Positions 58,140 through 64,000 of a stretch of DNA of 64,000 nucleotides are shown one piece after another. Source of the DNA: Strigops habroptila (taxonomy: Eukaryota > Chordata > Aves > Psittaciformes > Psittacidae); assembly GCF_004027225.2 (NCBI RefSeq), contig NW_022651106.1:124001-188000 (forward strand), written 5' to 3'. How positions within the stretch are numbered: the first letter of the stretch is position 1; each line of letters starts with the position of its first letter. The position numbers were made by a program, and so were the translations under genes. Under the pieces are notes generated by a model that did not search any database, was not told the DNA's origin, and saw only the letters and a program-made list of their open reading frames with translations.

Positions 58140-58758
58140 GGATGTGAGGAAGAGCTGCCCAAGCTTAGGATAAGGATTTGGGGTAAAATACTGGGATTTT
58201 GGGGAAGAAGTTGGAATTTTGGGGGAAAATGTTGGGATTTGGGGGAAAATACTGGGATTTTTGAGGAAAACGTTGGGATTTGAGGGGAAATACTGGGATT
58301 TTTGGAGCAAATAATCAAATTTGGGGGAAGATGATGAGAGTTTGGGGAAGAAGTTGGGATTTTGGGGAAAATATTGGGATTTGGGGGGAAATATTGTGAT
58401 TTTAGAGGAAAACAGTGGTATTTTGGGGAAAATATTGGTGTTTTGGGGAAAATACTGGTATTTGGGGGAAAATATTTCAATTTGGTGGAAGAAGTTGGGA
58501 CTTGGGGGGGAATATTGGGATTTAGGGGAAAATTTTAGGGGGTTTTTGAAAATATTTGAATTCGGGGGGAAATGTTGAGATTTTGGGGAAAAGATGGAGT
58601 TTTAGGCGATAATATTGGGATTTGGGGGAAAAGGTTGGTATTTAGGGGAAAATATTGGGATTCGGAAGGAAAATCTTGGGATTTGAGGGAAAATGTTGGG
58701 ATTTTGGGGAAAAATATTGGGATCTGGGGGAGAATGTTGGGATTTGGGGGGAAATATT
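58140..58758. repeat. ttgggggaaaatattggga array
   Basis: About 20-24 bp units of gatttgggggaaaatattgg. It ends abruptly at the antisense V fragment that starts at 58759. Confidence 0.92.
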
Positions 58759-58800
58759 GCTGAAGGTGAAGCCGGACCCGGGCCCAAACCTCATCCATTG
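58759..58800 (-). pseudogene. Antisense IGHV fragment with flank
   Basis: On the minus strand it reads TCCGGCTTCACCTTCAGC (SGFTFS of FR1/CDR1) after flank sequence CAATGGATGAGGTTTGGG. The same 42 nt occur on the plus strand at 62915-62956 with about six differences. It abuts the plus-strand pseudogene head to head. Confidence 0.7.
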
Positions 58801-59121
58801 GCACCTTCAGTGACTACGCCATGGCATGGATGCGACAAGCACCAGGGCAGGGGCTCGAATGGGTCGCAAGCATTGACGATGATGGTGGTGGCACCTATTG
58901 ACACCAGTGGTGGTAGCACCTTCTACACGCCATCGGTAGAGGGTCGCTTCACCATCTCCAGGGACAACTCCCAGAGCACGGTCACGCTGCAGATGAGCAG
59001 CCTCACGACCGAGGACACGGCCACCTACTACTGCGCGAAGGTTGCTGGTAGTGGTTATTATGGTGCTTATGGCGGCACCAAGGCCATCGCCATGAGCCAA
59101 CCCCTTGTGCTGTGTCACTAA
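58801..59121 (+). pseudogene. IGHV pseudogene 1 (VD-fused, FR1 missing)
   Basis: Starts within CDR1 ([12 protein letters not shown]) with no FR1, leader or promoter. FR2 is intact ([12 protein letters not shown]). A 25-nt CDR2 duplication shifts the frame. FR3 ([20 protein letters not shown] to YYCAK) then runs into a D-like stretch ([13 protein letters not shown]) and the shared tail [12 protein letters not shown]. No RSS. A likely gene-conversion donor. Confidence 0.9.
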
Positions 59122-60110
59122 ATCCCCCCCAGAAACCTTCACCCAGCCCAGAGCCTTGAGCCAAACCTCACCCATTGGCCCCAAACCTCGGCCCTTGGCC
59201 CCAAATGGCCACAATTCACCTCAGGGCTTGGCTCTTTGGCCTGAATCTCAACCATTTTGGACCCAAATTGCAACTATTTGCTCCGAATTCCAACTATTTG
59301 CTCCAAATCTCAACTATTTACCTCAAACTTTGGCCATTGGCACCAAATATCTTCAGGTTGACTCCAAACTCAATAGGTTTTACCTCAGAACTCTTGTCCA
59401 TTGGCACCAAATACCCTCAGTTTGACCCCAAACTCAACAGGTTTTACCTCAGAACTGTTCTCCATTGGCACCAAACATTCACCATTGCCCTCAAACCTCA
59501 ACCACTGGCCTCAAACCTCAACCATTGACCCCAAGTTTCAACTCTTTGCCTGAAATCTTGACCATTTGGGCTCAATTCTCAACTGGTTTTGCTCCAAACC
59601 TCATCCTTCTCCACTGAATTTCAACCACTCACAACAAACTCACCCATTTTTGCCCCAAACTTCAATGGTTTGCCTCAAATCTAAATGGTTTCCCTTAAAT
59701 GTAGACACTTGGAGGCCAAATCTCAACCATTTACCTCAAATCTTGATTGTTAGACCCAAAAATCAAAAGGTTTGCCCCAAAACTCACCCATTTGCACTGA
59801 ATATCAACCATTTACCACAACCCTCAACCACTTTTGCACCAAACATCAAATCTTTGACCTAAAATTGGACCATTTCCACTAAATCTCAACAATTTGCCCC
59901 AAATCCTGACCCTTTATGCCCAAATCTCAACAATATGCCCCAAATCTTGGCCCTTTATGCCCAAGTCTCAACAATTCACCCCAAATCTTGACCCTTTATG
60001 CCCAAATCTCAACAATTTGCACCAAATCTTGACCCTTTGCCCCTAATTTCACCATTTCTAAACCAAATCTTGACCATTGGCCACAAATCTCCACAGGTTT
60101 CACCCCAAAC
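59122..60110. repeat. Degenerate spacer between V pseudogenes 1 and 2
   Basis: Irregular words of about 20-22 bp (caaatctcaaccatttgcc, ccattggcaccaaa). The same spacer type recurs after each pseudogene as part of a duplicated unit of roughly 1.4-1.9 kb. No genes. Confidence 0.85.
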
Positions 60111-60260
60111 CTCTCCCATTGGGTTCCTGGGGGCCCTTTCCCATAGACACGGTGCCACCATCACCCCCCAGGTAGGACCTGGCCCCATCCTGCTGGGGTG
60201 AGGACCACGGCGCTGCCCAGGAACCCATTGACTCAATGGGGTCTTCTTCTCCATCCATAG

Positions 60261-60680
60261 GTCTCCGGGCGGCCGTGACGCTGGTGGAGACCGGAGGTGA
60301 CCTCCAGAGCCCTGGTGGGTCCCTGACGCTCGTCTGCAAGGCCTCGGGCTTCACCCTCAGCGACTACTACATGGGATGGATGTGACAAGCACCAGGGCAG
60401 GGGCTCGAGTACGTCGCACAAATTGACAGTGATGGTGGTGGCACCTAATGACACCAGTGGTGGTACCACCAGATACGCGGCATCGGTGCAGGGTCGCTTC
60501 ACCATCTCCAGGGACAACTCCCAGAGCACGGTCACGCTGCAGATGAGCAGCCTCACGACCGAGGACACGGCCACCTACTACTGTGCGAAGGATGCTTATG
60601 GTGGTAGTGCTGGTAGTGCTGGTGCTTATGGTGGCACCAAGGCCATCGCCATGAGCCAACCCCTTGTGCTGTGTCACTAA
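60261..60680 (+). pseudogene. IGHV pseudogene 2 (VD-fused)
   Basis: Preceded by an intact-looking leader intron (GTAGGACC to CCATAG), but the leader exon is truncated and has no ATG frame. FR1 is complete ([20 protein letters not shown]). CDR1 is SDYYMG. In FR2 the usual RQAP Arg codon is TGA. The 25-nt CDR2 duplication follows. FR3 ends YYCAK, fused to a D-like [16 protein letters not shown]. No RSS. Confidence 0.93.
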
Positions 60681-61480
60681 ATCCCCCCCAGAAACCTTCA
60701 CCCAGCCCAGAGACTTGAGCCAAACCTCACCCATTGGCCCCAAACCTCGGCCCTTGGCCCCAAATGGCCACAATTCACCTCAGGGCTTGGCTCTTTGACC
60801 TGAATCTCAACCATTTTGGACCCCAATCGCAACTATGTGCCCCAAATCTCAACTATTTGCCTCAAACCTTGGCCATTGGCACCAAATATCTTCAGTTTGA
60901 CCCCAAACTCAACAGGTTTTACCTCAGAACTCTTGTCCATTGGCACCCTATCTCAACCATTGGCACCAAACCTCAATCGCTGACCACAAGTTTCAACTCT
61001 TTGCCTTAAATCTTGACCATTTGGGCTCAATTCTCAACTGGTTTTGCTCCAAACCTCGTCCTTCTCCACTGAATTTCAACCATTCACCCCAAACTCACCC
61101 ATTTTTGCCCCAAACCTCAATGGTTTGCCTCAAATCTCAATGGTTTGCTATAAATGTGGACCCTTGGAGGCCAAATCTCAACCATTTACCTCAAATCTTG
61201 ATCTTTGGACCCTAAAATCAAAAGGTTTGCACCAAACTCACCCATTTGCACTAAATATCAACCCTTTACTGTAATGCTCAGCCGCTTTTGCTCCGAACAT
61301 CAAATCTTTGATCTAAAATTGGTCCATTTCCACTAAATCTCAACAATTTGTCTCAAATCCTGACCCTTTATGCCCAAATCTCAACAATTTGCACCAAATC
61401 CTGACCCTTTGCCCCTAATTTGACTGTTTCTGACCCAAATCTTGACCATTGGCCCCAAATCTCCACAGGTTTCACCCCAA
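60681..61480. repeat. Degenerate spacer between V pseudogenes 2 and 3
   Basis: A clear duplicate of the 59122-60110 spacer, somewhat shorter. caaatctcaaccattt and accaaatctt words. No genes. Confidence 0.85.
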
Positions 61481-61632
61481 ACCTCTCCCATTGGGTTCCT
61501 GTGGCCCCTTTCCCATAGACACGGTGCCACCATCACCCCCCAGGTAGGACCTGGCCCCATCCTGCTGGGGTGAGGACCACGGCACTGCCCAGGAACCCAT
61601 TGACTCAATGGGGTCTTCTTCTCCATCCATAG

Positions 61633-62046
61633 GTCTCCGGGCGGCCGTGACGCTGGTGGAGACCGGAGGTGACCTCCAGAGCCCTGGTGGGTCCCTGACG
61701 CTCGTCTGCAAGGCCTCGGGCTTCACCCTCAGCAGCTACGACATGGGATGGATGCGACAAGCACCAGGGCAGGGGCTCGAGTTCGTCGCAGGCATTAGCA
61801 GTGGTGGTGGTGGCACCTAATGACACCAGTGGTGCTACCACCAGATACGCGCCATCGGTGCAGGGTCGCTTCACCATCTCCAGGGACAACTCCCAGAGCA
61901 CGGTCACGCTGCAGATGAGCAGCCTCACGACCGAGGACACGGCCACCTACTACTGCGCGAAGGCTTATGGTAGTGGTAGTGCTGGTGCTGCTTATGGTGG
62001 CACCAAGGCCATCGCCATGAGCCAACCCCTTGTGCTGTGTCACTAA
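61633..62046 (+). pseudogene. IGHV pseudogene 3 (VD-fused)
   Basis: Leader intron present, leader exon degenerate. FR1 to CDR2 is open ([29 protein letters not shown]) until TAA at the CDR2 duplication. FR3 continues in another frame to YYCAK, with a D-like [14 protein letters not shown]. No RSS. Confidence 0.94.
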
Positions 62047-62284
62047 ATCCCCCCCAGAAACCTTCACCCAGCCCAGAGCCTTGAGCCAAACCTCACCCAT
62101 TGGCCCCAAACCTCGCCCCTTGGCGCCAAATGGCCACAATTCACCTCAGGGCTTGGCTCTTTGGCCCGAATCTCAACTATTTTGGGCACAAATCGCAACT
62201 ATTTGCTCCAAATCTCAAATATTTGCCTCAAACTTTGGTCTTTTGCACCAAATCTTGACTGTTTGACCCCAAACTGAACAGGTT

Positions 62285-62460
62285 TTACGTCGAGGCGAGA
62301 ATCACGCCAAAGAGCCAAGCCCTGAGGTGAATTGTGGCCATTTGGGGCTAATAGCCAAGGTTTGGGGCCAATGGCCAAGGTTTGAGGCCAATAGCCGAGG
62401 TTTGGGGCAAAACCAGTTGATCCTTGAGACAAAAGCAGTCAAGGTTTTGGGCAACCTCTT
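62285..62460 (-). other. Inverted V downstream flank
   Basis: The minus strand matches the 3' flank that follows the plus-strand pseudogenes (GGCCACAATTCACCTCAGGG CTTGGCTC type). So the 3' flanks of pseudogenes 3 and 4 meet tail to tail near 62285. This marks an inversion joint. Confidence 0.7.
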
Positions 62461-62772
62461 GTGACGTTGGTGCCACTATAAGCAGCACTATAACCACCAC
62501 GAGCTCTCTTCGTGCAGTAGTAGGTGGCCGTGTCCTCGGTCGTGAGGCTGCTCATCTGCAGCGTGACCGTGCTCTGGGAGGTGTCCCTGGAGATGGTGAA
62601 GCGACCCTGCACCGATGGCGCGTACTTGGTGTAACCATCACTGTCAATGGTTGCGACCCATTCGAGCCCCTGCCCTGGTGCTTGTCGCACCCATTCCATT
62701 GCGTAGCTGCTGAAGGTGAAGCCCGAGGCCTTGCAGAGGAGCCTCATGGACTCACCAGTGCTGAAGGGTCAC
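62460..62772 (-). pseudogene. IGHV pseudogene 4 (minus strand, VD-fused)
   Basis: FR1 is truncated upstream of [22 protein letters not shown]2 is intact, and CDR2 is a single copy ([15 protein letters not shown]), unlike the plus-strand pseudogenes. FR3 ends YYCTK, fused to D-like [13 protein letters not shown]. The frame is open from FR1 to the D-like part. No leader, promoter or RSS. Confidence 0.93.
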
Positions 62773-62914
62773 GATTTGGAGCAGAAATGGTCAAACTTGG
62801 GGCAAAGAGTTGAAAAAGTCCCATTTTGGGGTTGAACCACTTGAGATCTTGGTCAAAGAGCCGAGACCTGAGGTCAGTTGTGGCCGTTTGGGGCCAATGG
62901 GTGAGGTTTGGGGC

Positions 62915-62956
62915 CAATGGGTGAGGTTTGGGTCAGGATCCGGCTTCACCTTCAGT
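62915..62956 (+). pseudogene. Short sense IGHV fragment with flank
   Basis: CAATGGGTGAGGTTTGGG flank followed by GGATCCGGCTTCACC TTCAGT (SGFTFS). It is the inverted partner of 58759-58800. The V sequence stops at once after it. Confidence 0.75.
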
Positions 62957-63370
62957 GACAGGGCTTGACTCTCTGACCCAAATCTCCCCTGGTTTCACCC
63001 CACACCTCATCCATTCCCACTGGATTTCAAGCAGTTTTGCCCTAAACATCAACTGTTTGCCTCAAATGCCACCGATTTGGCCCCAGTCTTGACCCTGGTG
63101 CAGAAATCTCAACAATTGACCTCAAATCTTGATCTTTGGACCTCAAAATCAACTCTTTTGCCCCAAAAATCACCCATTTGCACTAAATACCAACCCTTCA
63201 CCACAAAACTAAACCTTTTGTTTGCCCCAAATCTCAAATATTTGCCATGAAAATTCGACATTTTCACTAAATCTCAACAATTTGCACCAAATCTTGAGTC
63301 TTCGCCCCAAATTTGACTGTTTCTGCTCCAAATTCTGACTATATTCACTAAATCTCCACAGCTTTCACCC
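62957..63370. repeat. Degenerate spacer before V pseudogene 5
   Basis: Same caaatctcaacaatttgc-type words as the other pseudogene spacers. No genes. Confidence 0.8.
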
Positions 63371-63525
63371 CAAACCTCTCCCATTGGGTTCCTGTGGGCC
63401 CTTTCCCATAGACACGGTGCCACCATCACCCCCCAGGTAGGACCTGGCCCCATCCTGCTGGGGTGAGGACCACGGCGCTGCCCAGGAACCCATTGACTCA
63501 ATGGGGTCTTCTTCTCCATCCATAG

Positions 63526-63936
63526 GTCTCTGGGCGGCCGTGACGCTGGTGGAGACCGGAGGTGACCTCCAGAGCCCTGGTGGGTCCCTGACGCTCGTCT
63601 GCAAGGCCTCGGGCTTCACCCTCAGCAGCTACAACATGGAATGGGTGCGACAAGCACCAGGGCAGGGGCTCGAGTTCGTCGCAGAAATTACCAGTAGTGG
63701 TGGTAGCACCTATTGACACCAGTGGTGGTTACACCGAGTACGCGCCATCGGTGCAGGGTCGCTTCACCATCTCCAGGGACACCTCCCAGAGCACGGTCAC
63801 GCTGCAGATGAGCAGCCTCACGACCGAGGACACGGCCACCTACTACTGCGCGAAGAGTGCTTATGGTGGTAGTGCTGGTACTTATGGTGGCCCCAAGGGC
63901 ATCGCCATGAGCCGACCCCTTGTGCTGTGTCACTAA
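63526..63936 (+). pseudogene. IGHV pseudogene 5 (VD-fused)
   Basis: Leader intron kept, leader exon degenerate. FR1 starts [30 protein letters not shown] and [10 protein letters not shown] follow, then TGA at the 25-nt CDR2 duplication. FR3 is intact in the shifted frame to YYCAK, with a D-like [13 protein letters not shown]. No RSS. Its flank continues to the window end. Confidence 0.94.
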
Positions 63937-64000
63937 ATCCCCCCCAGAAACCTTCACCCAGCCCAGAGCCTTGAGCCAAACCTCACCCATTGGCCCCAAA

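Noticed and set aside
1-64000. Retroviral, LTR or LINE (CR1) copies.
   Set aside because: No reverse-transcriptase motifs, terminal repeats or CR1-like tails were recognised. Repeats here are tandem, not interspersed.

Overview
The window is an avian immunoglobulin heavy-chain (IGH) locus that runs on the minus strand, with the alpha gene inverted onto the plus strand. The order V, D, J, mu, inverted alpha, upsilon (IgY) is the known bird arrangement. All 18 constant-region exons are present with consensus splice sites: four CH exons and two membrane exons for each isotype. I cannot name the species from the sequence alone.

Right end (about 51.1-64.0 kb). One apparently functional IGHV gene (minus; leader, intron, V exon, octamer plus TATA promoter), one IGHD segment (12-bp-spacer RSS on both sides) and one IGHJ segment (perfect 23-bp-spacer RSS) lie in a row. 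Upstream of the V gene is a cluster of at least five promoterless, VD-fused V pseudogenes. Four are on the plus strand and one on the minus strand. This is the chicken-type design, in which diversity comes from pseudogene-templated gene conversion. All four plus-strand pseudogenes carry the same 25-nt tandem duplication of CDR2.

Middle (about 31-51 kb). The J-mu intron holds a candidate intronic enhancer (about 48.2-48.4 kb) between AT-rich flanks, then an AGCT-bearing tandem array that fits an S-mu switch region (44.1-46.5 kb). IGHM follows (42.9-32.3 kb, minus). No IGHD (delta) constant gene is seen between mu and alpha.

Left-centre (about 6.4-30.2 kb). IGHA is on the plus strand (22.7-30.1 kb). 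IGHY is on the minus strand (15.0-6.4 kb). Their 5' ends face each other across a G-skewed AGCT array (17.0-19.4 kb) that fits S-upsilon. A candidate germline-transcript exon with a splice donor sits at 19.62-19.77 kb. The IgY membrane tail is long and IgG-like, while mu and alpha end in two-residue tails.

Left end (1-6 kb). Downstream of IGHY, and convergent with it, is the main exon of a FITM1-like (fat storage-inducing transmembrane) gene. Its loop between two membrane helices is interrupted by about 1.2 kb of in-frame minisatellite. A strong CTCF-type motif with two CCAAT boxes and an octamer-bearing unique block lie between the two genes.

Almost all non-exonic DNA is tandem repeat, and nearly every intron carries its own repeat family. 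Repeats have also entered coding sequence in the FITM1 loop and as a 21-bp triplicate inside the Cmu4 domain. The many long open frames in these arrays are artefacts of repeat composition.
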